Origin: Argopecten irradians
Lineage: Eukaryota; Mollusca; Bivalvia; Pectinida; Pectinidae
DNA length: 64,000 nt
Reading direction: 5' to 3'
Assembly (NCBI RefSeq): GCF_041381155.1
Contig: NC_091136.1
Location: 46,366,284-46,430,283 of the forward strand
Positions 46,565-56,917 of this stretch are shown here, one piece after another (position 1 is the stretch's first letter; each line of letters opens with the position of its first letter). The notes under the pieces were generated by a model that saw only the letters and a program-made list of their open reading frames with translations, did not search any database and had not been told where the DNA came from. The translations under genes and the position numbers were made by a program.

Positions 46565-47070
46565 TGTGTTCACTCTATGGATAGCATTTTGGGCATTTTG
46601 CTAATGGAAGACACTAATTGCTAAAATAAAAATAATCATTTTAGCATTTTTTGCTAAGCCAGTTATTTGGCTGAAGAAAGAAAATAAATTTGTAATTTCA
46701 TTTTTTTTTCATTCTAAATACCTGAGCTATCAAATCCATATAATTCAAGGTGGAATTCAAGTTCCTAAACATTTGTCATTCCAACAGTTACACTGAAAAA
46801 ATAATGGCCTTGAGGAACAGGGAGGGAAATATGGAAGAGTATGAAAATGTTCTTTTATTATTTTCTTAAGTTTACTTTAAGCAATTAAAAGCATTGCAAA
46901 TTTTGCCCTATGCGCTATTGTAGATATCGTAATTTATAAAAGACAAAAAGTGACTTTGTTGGGCACTAGGTGTGTTCTGCTAAAAACATTTCTTTTTTGC
47001 TAAAGAAATAAGAAAGGTTTTAGCAAGTTTTGCTAAGATGTTTTTTGATCTAGAGTTACCGGAGAACTCC
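46559..47070. mobile_element. 500-bp insertion in the LINE, 6-bp target duplication
   Basis: The element spans 46565-47064. AACTCC occurs at both edges (46559-46564 and 47065-47070), and removal joins CRKNS to FGVRVIKDW, the expected LINE order. Ends: TGTGTTCACTCTATGG and TAGAGTTACCGGAG; ACTCTA is inverted near both. The interior repeats ttttagca/tgctaaaa words several times. Class unknown; possibly a MITE with short or eroded inverted ends. Confidence 0.7.
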
Positions 47071-47195
47071 TTTGGTGTCCGAGTTATTAAAGATTGGTAT
47101 AGCTTACCAAATGAAGTGTCAAATGCACCATCATTGAACATCTTCAAGTCAAGGCTTAAAATTCAACCCTAACTGCTGTTGATACAGAAATGTGA

Positions 47196-47581
47196 CTTTT
47201 TTTTAAATGAAGAAGTTCAACAGAAACAATTCAGATTTATAAGTGGAAATTTGGACTTGCAAGACGTGTTTTTATTTGTACATACACTACTACAAGAGTC
47301 AGAGTGGAACGTTTTAACCATGTTAAGGACCTTAGTGATTTTAACCAATGCGCATGCGCAACCCTGAACGCATTGATGCAGAAAATGTCAAGGTGGTCAA
47401 GAAGCTTACAGCTTAAACAGACCGAGGATCAGGTATATCTGAAGGTATATCAGATAACTCGGTTACCCCATAATAATACATTCTGATGTACATTTAGCAC
47501 TGAAGTGTGGTAATGAATTAGGGTTTGTACACATCGTCACATGGATGTACAGCCTCCAATACTTTCCACAGTACTAAATAT
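47196..47581. other. Non-coding stretch, nothing recognised
   Basis: 3' flank of the LINE. Short frames only. Confidence 0.35.
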
Positions 47582-47892
47582 CACAGGGGGCCAACTCAAT
47601 GACAATGGATGTTGTCATACATTTTTTGTATTTGGTGGATGGACTGGTGAGTACATATGGCAGTCATGTGATTTTTTTTCGAAAAATACGAGATTTGAAA
47701 AATTATTAAAAAATCGGGATATTTACTATAAACAGAGATAGTAAATATCCCGATTTTTTTAATAATTTTTCAAATATCGTATTTTTCGAAAAAAAAAATC
47801 ACATGACTGTCATATGTACTCATCAGTCCATCCACCAAATACAAAAAATGTATGACAACTATCCATTTTCATTGAGTTGGCCCCCTGTGCTA
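47582..47892. mobile_element. 311-bp foldback palindrome
   Basis: The left arm cacagggggccaactca... is mirrored by ...gagttggccccctgtg with few mismatches. The arms are about 150 bp around a loop of about 12 bases near 47728 (taaacagagata). The innermost 20 bases include an A/T-rich stem with tcgggatatttacta. No coding capacity and no clear target duplication. Confidence 0.9.
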
Positions 47893-47929
47893 GATATCGC
47901 ATTATTTCCTTGCGTACTTGTGTGTCCGA

Positions 47930-48200
47930 CATATGTGAGGTATAGAACAAAGATGAGGTGTCTGTATAGTCACCAGGAGTGTTCAAAGGAAGTCTGCCGA
48001 GTCTATCAGTATTTGCGTGGTTATGAGTGTTCCTATGTTGTAGGTGTGTCCAGAGAGAAACATGGCATGCCTCTGTAATCTAGCTGCGATCATGGTATGC
48101 GGTATCGACTTGTTTGGATGTAAGATGCGTAAGATGCTGACCAGTGGCTTGTGATCAGTCACTTAAGTAAAATGACGACCGTAGAGATAGGTGTTGAACT
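47930..48200 (-). mobile_element. Gypsy-type retrotransposon scrap (RNase H)
   Basis: Fossil of an LTR retrotransposon. On the minus strand there is a recognisable RNase H signature (TDHKPLVSIL, then ARLQRHAMFLSGH). Only about 270 bp remains, with no LTRs, and it is broken. It is too short to date. Confidence 0.7.
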
Positions 48201-49354
48201 TTTTTTTTTTCGATGCAAAAGATTTGTTGTAAATTTGCTAAGGTAAAACTTACATGTATGCGACTTTGTAGATTTGATACGAAAAAGGATAATAAACAAC
48301 GAAATGTTGCGGATTTTAAAAAAAGTAGTATAAATCTAGAAATACGTAAACGTATTATAGTAGTATGAAATGCTATACTATAATAAGTGTACAATGCAAT
48401 TCGTTCTGTGTAACATCCTATCCCCCCCCCCCAAAAGAAGGGTAACAATTTCTGTTTTTACCATCAATGTGTCTCTGAACTTTTGCCTATTGAGTCCCCT
48501 TTCTTGTAGGGTTGAAGGAGCACTGCAGTGGAAGAGTAGTCCCAAGTAGAGGGTGCTCGGGAAACCCAGAAAACTTGATATATCACTTGGCAATCCCAAT
48601 ACTTCTTAAACTGATTGTTTTAATTAAACCGATACAATTCAATTGTATGCTCCAAGAGGTTATTCGCTCCAAAAATATAATTGTCTTTTCATACTTTAAC
48701 AGAGTATACTATCACAGGCTGTGCCAGTTAGTATTATAAGAATTGGGAGACAATTAGAGTGATAGACACGTTCGAGTAGCAACCCCGTATGCAAGGGGAA
48801 TGATAGTGTTATATTTTGACATTTTATACAGCTTAAATTAAATCAATCAGTAAATTAAAAACACATAGACCCAACGGTTTTCTATGTTATCATTTGCACA
48901 TATTGCAATATTATCAAATAAAGAGAACAAAAGACTGATCTTATTTTTCAATATATAACAATTATGGACTTTTGTTGAGGTTCGTATCATAATGACCGAG
49001 GTCATTTTTTTAAATTCTACAAGGACGTTATAGCACCATATGGACCAAAATAATTAATGACCCTTAATTTTTATATAAGATAATATATATGTCGTTTCTT
49101 TACAAATGTAAAATACAAACAATGTCTAATATGCATATTGATTACAAGAAAAGCATTGGACAAAGAACGTTAACGCTATCCTGTGGATGCAGCGTTTGGA
49201 CAATGAAGTTCGCAAATGAATATTGACTCGGTGTTTCTAAAAATGGAAACACCGAGTCAATCAGCTATAAATTGAACGTGGCGTGACCATGTATAAGCCA
49301 ATAGAAATAGTAGAAAATTAGATATATTCATATTGTAACAGAGCACATGTTTCC
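48201..49354. other. Non-coding stretch, nothing recognised
   Basis: Short overlapping frames near 48155-48739 without motifs. An imperfect 20-base inverted pair (gactcggtgtttc / gaaacaccgagtc) lies near 49224-49260. Confidence 0.35.
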
Positions 49355-49430
49355 ACTGCCTCTGTCAGGATTCAAACTGGGGACCTCTGGGTTACTAGTC
49401 TGACGCTCAACCAATCGAGCTCAAGAGAAG
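49355..49430 (-). mobile_element. tRNA-like sequence
   Basis: On the minus strand there is an A-box-like AGCTCGATTGGTTGAGCG, an anticodon-arm-like GACTAGTAACCC and a B-box-like AGTTTGAATCCTG, spaced as in a tRNA. The acceptor pairing is poor, so a tRNA pseudogene or SINE head is likelier than a functional tRNA. Confidence 0.55.
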
Positions 49431-50398
49431 TTCTCTCTAGCCGAGCGGTATACATAGACATTCATTCCCTTACATATCCGATTTTCTGTTTGGCCGCTTA
49501 TTCTTCCTCATAGGTAGCGAACTCTCACAAAAGTTTAATTTCAAAAGAAAAATCATAAAAAAGATGAAATTGAAAAATAGTGTTATGAATGCTTATAAAT
49601 AATTATGAAGAAAAAGAATCGGCCAATCATGAAGATTGATTTAGTAAGTAAACAACAAAGACAAACTAATTAATATCTCTACGAAGAAAAAAGTCACAGA
49701 ATGACGCGGAAATCTGACGTTATCATGACGTCACAATCATACGTGATGAAATTAAAAAAAAGAGACTTCGATGCTTTATTTAATAGGTATTCTTATCACA
49801 TTATCTCTGATGGTTTATTAAATACTATGATATATCTGCATTCAGTTCTTGAAATAGTGACTACTCTGAAGTCTCTTGTAAAACGTGTAGGCTGTGCCAC
49901 AGGGATAACGGACAATTAGTTACAGTTTACCAACCAAAAGGGAAATTTACGAGATCATAATTCTCCTATAACTTCCATTGGTGCAGCTTAACATGTATTG
50001 TGACATCGTTTTGAACGACGTCATGACTAATAATGATGCAATGCGCATTTTTGTAAATACTTGCATGCTACCTCAATATATATATAAAAAAAAACATTTG
50101 CTCTATGTTATTTGCACAACAGCTTTTGCAGTTATGATTTTAAAATGTTAAATATCCTAAAGATGAAACACATTGGTTAAAATATTGGAAGTGTACTGAT
50201 TTTATGTTTATTTCCATGGACTTATTTATTTTTACCAAGAATGACGTCGGGGGTTCTGGTGACGTCGGATTTACATATACAATATATGACGTCACAAGAA
50301 GAGGCTCCACTGACGGGGACAGCGGGGAATTTGATTTGGTAATAGCGGTAACAGTGTACATTACAGGTTTGCTTAAAAAAACAAAAAACGGAAATATA
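49431..50398. other. Non-coding stretch
   Basis: It contains a terminus of the 'cacagggat' MITE family near 49897-49931 (ccacagggataac...ttagttacagttta). Overlapping short frames near 50140-50490 have no motif. Confidence 0.35.
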
Positions 50399-50508
50399 AG
50401 CATTAAATCGCCTTCTAATCATAACGCGTAAACGCGCGTTATTCAATTTGTCTGCAATCCTGGGATAAATATAGGACCATAAATCCCACAAGAAGGCAAT
50501 TTAATGCT
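50399..50508 (+). mobile_element. 110-bp MITE, copy b, at the edge of duplicated segment 2
   Basis: Near-identical to 5305-5414, with the same 18-bp inverted ends (agcattaaatcgccttct). It lies 7 bases left of the start of duplicated segment 2. Confidence 0.85.
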
Positions 50509-50900
50509 ACAATTGACTTCATTTTGCCTTGATTAGTTTTTATATAGTAGAAGCCGCAAGTGAATGCAAATATAGTTCTATCTAGAGTATGACATTTACT
50601 TTTTTTTAATCTAGACCTCTGAAACGACTAAAATGGTGTTATGATAATCTGGTGGGTCCATAGTTATATAAACTGTAACTATTTGTCAGATCCCTGTGCA
50701 ATAGCCATCGTCGTCAGAAGTGTATATAATCTCTATCACAGGGATATGAGAATTAGTTATAGTTGATATCAATTCGGAAACACCAGTTTTCATAGACTAT
50801 CTCAGACGTTTATTTTCATATAAACTTTATATTTTACATCGATTGCGATACAATGTATGCAAATCACCTTCAATATTCCGAGTATTTACAAATGCGCAAA

Positions 50901-50974
50901 GGGTGGGATCGAACCCTGGTCGGTTAAGAGAAAGGTGAGCGGTTTTGCCACTACATCACCCGATCAACCAAACG
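50901..50974 (-). mobile_element. tRNA-like sequence, copy 2
   Basis: Identical to 26510-26583: A-box-like GATGTAGTGGCAAAACC and B box GGGTTCGATCCC on the minus strand. Confidence 0.6.
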
Positions 50975-51708
50975 TTTTATGATCATATATAGGTAAAATC
51001 GTATTCTACATATGGTCCTAGTCGAGAACTTATCGACAAACAGCTAGAAAGCCTAATCGCTGTAACTTAATGACTATTTAATGACTTTCGTGATTACTTA
51101 AATATATTAAATTGATCAGTGATTTACCATGATGTTAAAATTAAACCATCTTCAAAAGTTTGATTCAAGCTAATTGCATTTTAATAGACCAGGTTTGCGA
51201 CATGTAGGCCTAATGGTAACAGCTGAGCATGATTAAAGGTGTTGTTTTCCAGGAGGCAAACTGATAAATGTAAAGTCATGTGTGTCCACATGATGATGTA
51301 CGTGTTATCAAAGAACGATTTTCACGGAACAAACCATAGGCATTCCTACAAATAAACAGAATGATAATATCTAAATTGAAAGCAAAGATCGATTATAGAT
51401 AACATCCTATTAACATCGAGGGCAATATACAAATGCGTGGTGCATATTTTGGGATAGACTGGCCACCAGTCTCTAGAATATTAAATAAATCACTAAAATT
51501 GGCTTGATTATTTTTGTCTCTACTACATGCCTGATTCTAAGTTTTAAACTAGGGGGAGATAATCTAGTAAAGAACTCTGCTGAGAAAGTCTTATCAGCAA
51601 CTTAGAGTCTGGTGGCCAGTCTAATTTTGGGAGATTGTGGTATTTTCTTCAGGGACTCTTGCTCCTTTTATAGGCTAATTATAGCGCTATCAATCATATA
51701 GGTTAATT

Positions 51709-52062
51709 TCAAACACATTATATGTATTTTCCCTTGTTCAAACACATTATAAGTATTTTCCCTTGTTCAAACACATTATTTGTATTTTCCCTTGTTCAAA
51801 CACATTATATGTATTTTCCCTTGTTCAAACACATTACATGTATATGTATTTTACCTTGTTCAAACACATTATATGTATTTTCCCTTGTTCAAACACATTA
51901 TATGTATTTTCCCTTGTTCAAACACATTATAAGTATTTTCCCTTGTTCAAAATTATTATACGTATTTTCCCTTGTTCAAACACGTTATATGTATTTTCCC
52001 TAGCTCAAACACATTATATGTATTTTTCCTTGTTCAAACACGTTATATGTATTTTCCCTTGT
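51709..52062 (+). repeat. 29-bp minisatellite, copy 2 (about 12 units)
   Basis: Same unit order as copy 1, including the unit with the 6-base 'catgta' insertion. Unit number is conserved, which argues for a recent common origin, because such arrays normally change quickly. Confidence 0.95.
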
Positions 52063-52588
52063 TACGGAGCGGAAAGAAATAAAGAAAATAAGTCATATAG
52101 TCTATCGTCTATATATTGTCTTTAACTTAATAATACAAAATTGTCTTATGAAAAAGCATCGTTAGCTACACTGTACATGTAGGCTTACATGTATATGTAT
52201 GTAGAATTACGTGGGTTTTCTTTTTATTCTACTTATTCGTACGCATGTTATTAATATCAAATAAAATGAATTCCCGCCTCCTTCATCTCACATTGTGGTA
52301 ATCAAGTCGTATGCGACCAGTGTTCAACTAGCGTTTGAAATAACACAAATAATATCAATGATAATGCATAACGTTATACAAGTTCTCTTCACATCACTAT
52401 CGCAGTTACCTCCCTTAGTCCACAATTATATTGAACATATCTGTCATATCACACGCGTGTGGCTATACATCATCACTCCATTCCGATGTTGACACTTAAA
52501 CACTTATTTCTATAAAAAAAAAGTCGCTAGACTGATGTTCTTCACGTTAAGTACATACACTTTACGACGTCTTCGTGGAATCCCGAAG
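52063..52588. other. 3' flank of UQCC2, copy 2
   Basis: Non-coding, nearly identical to 27665-28190. Confidence 0.4.
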
Positions 52589-52969
52589 TCAGCTCTTCCG
52601 TTTCATAAATGCTTTCATTGCCTCAAGGTTTCTGCTTATTACACCTTTATCTCCCAATTTTGACAGTTCAGCCGACTCATCAGACAACACTTGGTTGATA
52701 GTTTCCAGGTGATGACCCGAACATCCTTCCGTACGAGGTCTCGGTCGCCACTGATCGCGGTGAACATTGTCAACGAGTCTTTGCAGACTGTCAAGTTCAT
52801 TGCGGCAGACCTCGGAATCCAACTGTGAGGAGTTTGAATCCCTGAAATTATACATGCCTTTCCTTCGAATAAACCGTGCTATATCCCTGGATTTTCTCGT
52901 TGGATTCAACGGCCATTGATCACAAATCTTCATAAATAACCGATACTGAAGTGTGGAACGTGCAGCCAT
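52589..52969 (-). CDS. UQCC2: Ubiquinol-cytochrome c reductase complex assembly factor 2, copy 2
   Basis: A 126-residue frame from the methionine at 52969, identical in protein sequence to copy 1. Recognised by the N-terminal YRLFMKICDQWP block, the RDIARFIRR helix, overall length and Trp/Arg spacing. The family acts in mitochondria in cytochrome b maturation for complex III. The Arg-rich first 35 residues could act as a targeting signal. Flanked downstream by the minisatellite and upstream by a T-tract where copy 1 carries a MITE. Neighbouring genes have no evident link to complex III. Confidence 0.87.
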   Translation of the reverse strand: MAARSTLQYRLFMKICDQWPLNPTRKSRDIARFIRRKGMYNFRDSNSSQLDSEVCRNELDSLQRLVDNVHRDQWRPRPRTEGCSGHHLETINQVLSDESAELSKLGDKGVISRNLEAMKAFMKRKS

Positions 52970-54683
52970 CGTGCCGGTTGTTTTGTAACTACTGAAGGGA
53001 GACAACTCTAAGAGAAAATGGTGGTTATTAACCGTATCTATTATAAAGAGCACCCATTTCATACCGCTACAGCTGCTAAAAACCGTTCACGTGTAGACCT
53101 ACGCATGTAGAGTGTGAAAATGATTCTCGAATCCGAGGTTTATGAAAATTTCGATTTATTTTGATATCCCATTTTCTTAAGAACATTCCACAATTAGAAT
53201 ATGAAAGAAAGTCTTTCTATGAATGAATGATCTATTGTTTCCTGTTTGTTATAGAAATATTATGTTTAAATACATTTTTTATTTAATCGGTCCATTTCAA
53301 GTAAGTGACCTATATGGTCTGTTAAAATAGAGATAAATAAAATGAATAAAAACTTTTTTTTTCTTTTTTTTTTTAAACTAAATAATTCAGATTTCACAAC
53401 ATTGTAGGCAAAGAAAATGTACACCCGTGACCCGTTTTGCAATGGAAGTGAAGCATCTTAAGTTTACTTAAATGAAAATGATACGAAACTTCATGCTGAT
53501 TTTAGGATGCTGGTTTACTACTAGCTCTATACGGAAGTGAATACTTGAATTGTCTTTCAGTCTTGATCTACATAAATATATTAAGCCAATGAGTTCTTCT
53601 GCGCATTGTCTTTATAAAAAGACGACATAACAGCAGAATAATACGTGGCGTTATGTCTTATGGCATATGACGATTTGTTTGCACAAGAAAATAATATTTT
53701 CAGAGAATAAAAACCCTATCAAAGTTACCAGTGATTTAGACTATTCCATATTTTCATATTACTTGCAGAGTTATAGAGTGTGCACCCAAGTTCACAATAT
53801 ATAATGTAGGTATCCATTGTGACGTCATTGTTTTGTAATTAAAACTCTAAAATAGGACGTAATGATGTCTGTGGTATATGATTGTATGTATATTGCAGGT
53901 ACACGGTAGATTATTTCCTATAATTAGAATTACTACTAGATCAGAGATACTCATGAATATATGTGTCATACCCAGGTACACATGTACGTTAAAATCCTAT
54001 ACCAATGCCTATTTAGGATGATACATTTTATATAATTCCGTTCAAAGAGCTGAGGAGATATCCATGTAGTACATCATATATAAAACCACCCTTCGTTAAC
54101 AGGCATTTGATAAAGTTCTGTTCGCTGGATTTGGTGCTTATTTTACTCTTCTGTCTCTTTGGTCGTTAGCCTATTAAAAAGAAGCCTATAATGTGTCAGA
54201 ATATTTGGATATTTTACTCGATTATTGAATCTAATTTAAAATGATTGAGGTTATGATACGCTAGTAGTCTAGAATCAATACAATTGAATGTAATGCAAAT
54301 ATTGCTTAGTCTACATTGGCAAAAATATGTAAGAAATAGTTCACAATGATCGATTTTCCTCTGAAATCATTCAATTTTTTATTTGTGTTAAATTTGTTTT
54401 ATGTCCTGATCCAATACCATCCGTGACCATTTATGGAAATCGCTTCTCTAAGACGGACATCCATATAGTTTTTATTATATCGGCAAAAGTGTCAGTTTCT
54501 CCCTTCAGTCTGCAATCGGGGCTCGGCGGTTTATACATACCGATTATTTATCTATTTCTATTTATCAAAATGTACGTTATTTCAAAGTAATATCTGATCT
54601 AATTGTCAATGAACAATTAAAATAAGGACATTTATACTATCAGAGCTACTGTACCTGTGCTAAATTCTCTCTATATATGTTGT
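52970..54683. other. 5' flank of UQCC2 and non-coding sequence, copy 2
   Basis: Includes the empty sites of the MITE (near 53375) and the SINE (near 53600) that are occupied in copy 1. No gene recognised. Confidence 0.5.
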
Positions 54684-54940
54684 GTCAGTGCATGTGTTCT
54701 GAGTACATGTATATCAATTTGGACCCACCAGAGTGCTCATAAACAATTTGTTTGTGTTTTGGGGTCTATACAAAAATAGGTAAAATTCACATTCTACATC
54801 TACTATATATTATTGTTATAGTACATGTAGAATAAAAAAGATACCGATTTTTATCAACATCCCTAAAGCGCCAAATTAATGGACATTCTGGTGGATCCAA
54901 ATTGATATAAACTGTAACTAATTTCTCAGACCCCGTGTGC
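54684..54940. mobile_element. MITE of the 'cacagggat' family, copy 2
   Basis: Same insertion as 31256-31512, with inner inverted blocks caatttggacccaccagag and ctggtggatccaaattg. Confidence 0.7.
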
Positions 54941-56901
54941 CAGTGTTGAAAGTATGCAATTAAAGGTAGAATCTGTCATTTACCTGTTTATATACAGGTA
55001 CTTACAATAGATATTATTGTCTGACCTGTGGTAAATATGGCCGATACAGGTGTCGCTCTGTGTACAAAAGACAGCGCATAAAGGAGGTCAGCGCTTTAAT
55101 TCTTAAATGTTAATCTAGATCTTGTATATATGAATGCCCGTATAATATACGGAAAGTTATACAAATCCAGTTTGCATTAGGTTTCTAACCCTAACTTAAC
55201 AACTGGATTATATCCCCGTCTTTAGTACGGACTTATTGGTTATACAGCCTGGCCGGGGATTAACCAGGGATTGACATAATCCGGCAGTGCCATGGTACCG
55301 CCAGGGCTCCACAGAACATCGATGGTGAATATAGACTGAACATCCGGATATTTCAGAGGAAACATGAATTTGTTTATTTGGGAAATATGCTGAATCTTGA
55401 CGTTTCAACAATGGACATTCGATAAAACAGTTAAAGGTATGAAAATAAATACATTTGTAGATAGTATTGAACTTATATGTTGTTTCGTGATATGGAAAAC
55501 AACACCTGACTGAGAAATAGTGTCAGATATATATTTTGAACTGTAACTACGTGTACATGTACTTTCATTCATTTATATATAATATATTTTTTTTAAATCA
55601 TAAAAAAAAACCGAAACATATCACGCTTATATCAATGACTTCAATAATTTTGAATGAGACTTTACATCGACATAACACAGTTGGGTTTACTGGAATAAAC
55701 ATGAAAAGTTTATTAGTCAATGCCTATTACTGTTCGGCAGTTACTTTAATCTTTACATTTTTATCATTGGTAAACATGACAGCTAACTGTCCTAAAGTCC
55801 ATTATCGAATACATAGATATGATTTCTCAAAGTGACGATTTCACCATTTAAAAATACAGTGATAAACTATCTTGTCATCTAGAAGAAAACATTGTATTCT
55901 AATCTCAACAAGTGAAAAAAGTGAAGGATACGAAAACTTCGGACTTAAACATTGAAATACAATAGACGGATGTTTTTTTTCTAAACAAATAAGTGTGATT
56001 TTACATTTCAATACATAGTCTTCCTGCTTCTCATTCTTTTTCAACCCTTCTTATAACATGCCAGTAATATTTGTACAACAAACTATCTTTATAACAAATC
56101 GATTGTGTTCGCCCCCTGACTTTCGTTATAACGGCGATTTAGATTAAAGTACGTTATGCCGTACACTAACAGTTGGAATGTGCTAGACGGGGCGGCAATG
56201 TATTGTAACCGGTTTAATAGTACCCCTCCTCGATTCCCAAAGATTACTATCACTGTTTATATCCCCTTCCGGACTATGCCATAGCACAAGTGAAAGATAT
56301 GTGTGCGATAACAGATGGTGCAGGTAGTTTATTCATTAAATATACATCAAACGAACTGAATAAAGCTTATATATGGCTTTGAAGGTGGACGTCACTCTCT
56401 ACAACCTCCAAAGGAAGTCTCTATAGGCCCGAGAATGGTCAGTTTGTTTTCTTCTGAACTGCTTTCAGTGTTTCTATTATATAGTCCTAGGGAGAATATA
56501 ACGAGAGTGATAGTAACCTCTGGGATATAGAGGGTGATGGTACCCTAACCTGCATGGGTGTAATACTAGAAGAGAGTTAATATTGAAATAAACTAACACG
56601 GTTAAACCAGGTGTAACGAGTTTTATTTAGTGTTAGTGGCAGGAATCTACTACCGTACAGCAAGGGTTTAATCTGCAATTAGTTTTGATGTTGTACGAGC
56701 TGTTTAGGAATCTTAAATGTAAAATCGTAATGCTTTATCATGTAAATGCTGGTTTTAACTCTAATTTAACTCGATGTGACTGCGCCTCATGTAATATGAC
56801 CGAGTTAGATTTAGTCTAACAGTGTTTACTTGATATTTCACAATACTAGTGTTACTTAATTTAGTGTATAACAAATATGTTTGTTTATTCTCTGTTTACA
56901 G
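54941..56901. other. Non-coding, upstream of the 574-codon gene, copy 2
   Basis: Ends in a splice-acceptor-like polypyrimidine tract (ttctctgtttacag, 56888-56901). An upstream non-coding exon is therefore likely, but I cannot place it. The short frame 55536-55835 has no support beyond a hydrophobic stretch. Confidence 0.4.
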
Positions 56902-56917
56902 ATACCCGCAGTACAAC

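Larger units (their letters stand above)
42590..47195 (+). mobile_element. 5'-truncated LINE split by two nested insertions
   Basis: Reverse-transcriptase sequence runs from about 42606 (...YSDYRSVSLTC) to a C-terminal end at about 47170 (LPNEVSNAPSLNIFKSRL). The LINE parts are 42590-43361, 46134-46564 and 47065-47195. Insertions of 2772 bp and 500 bp separate them, each with target-site duplications. The clade is CR1/Jockey-like by motif style. The endonuclease part is missing, and the middle part has an in-frame stop, so it is dead. Confidence 0.85.
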
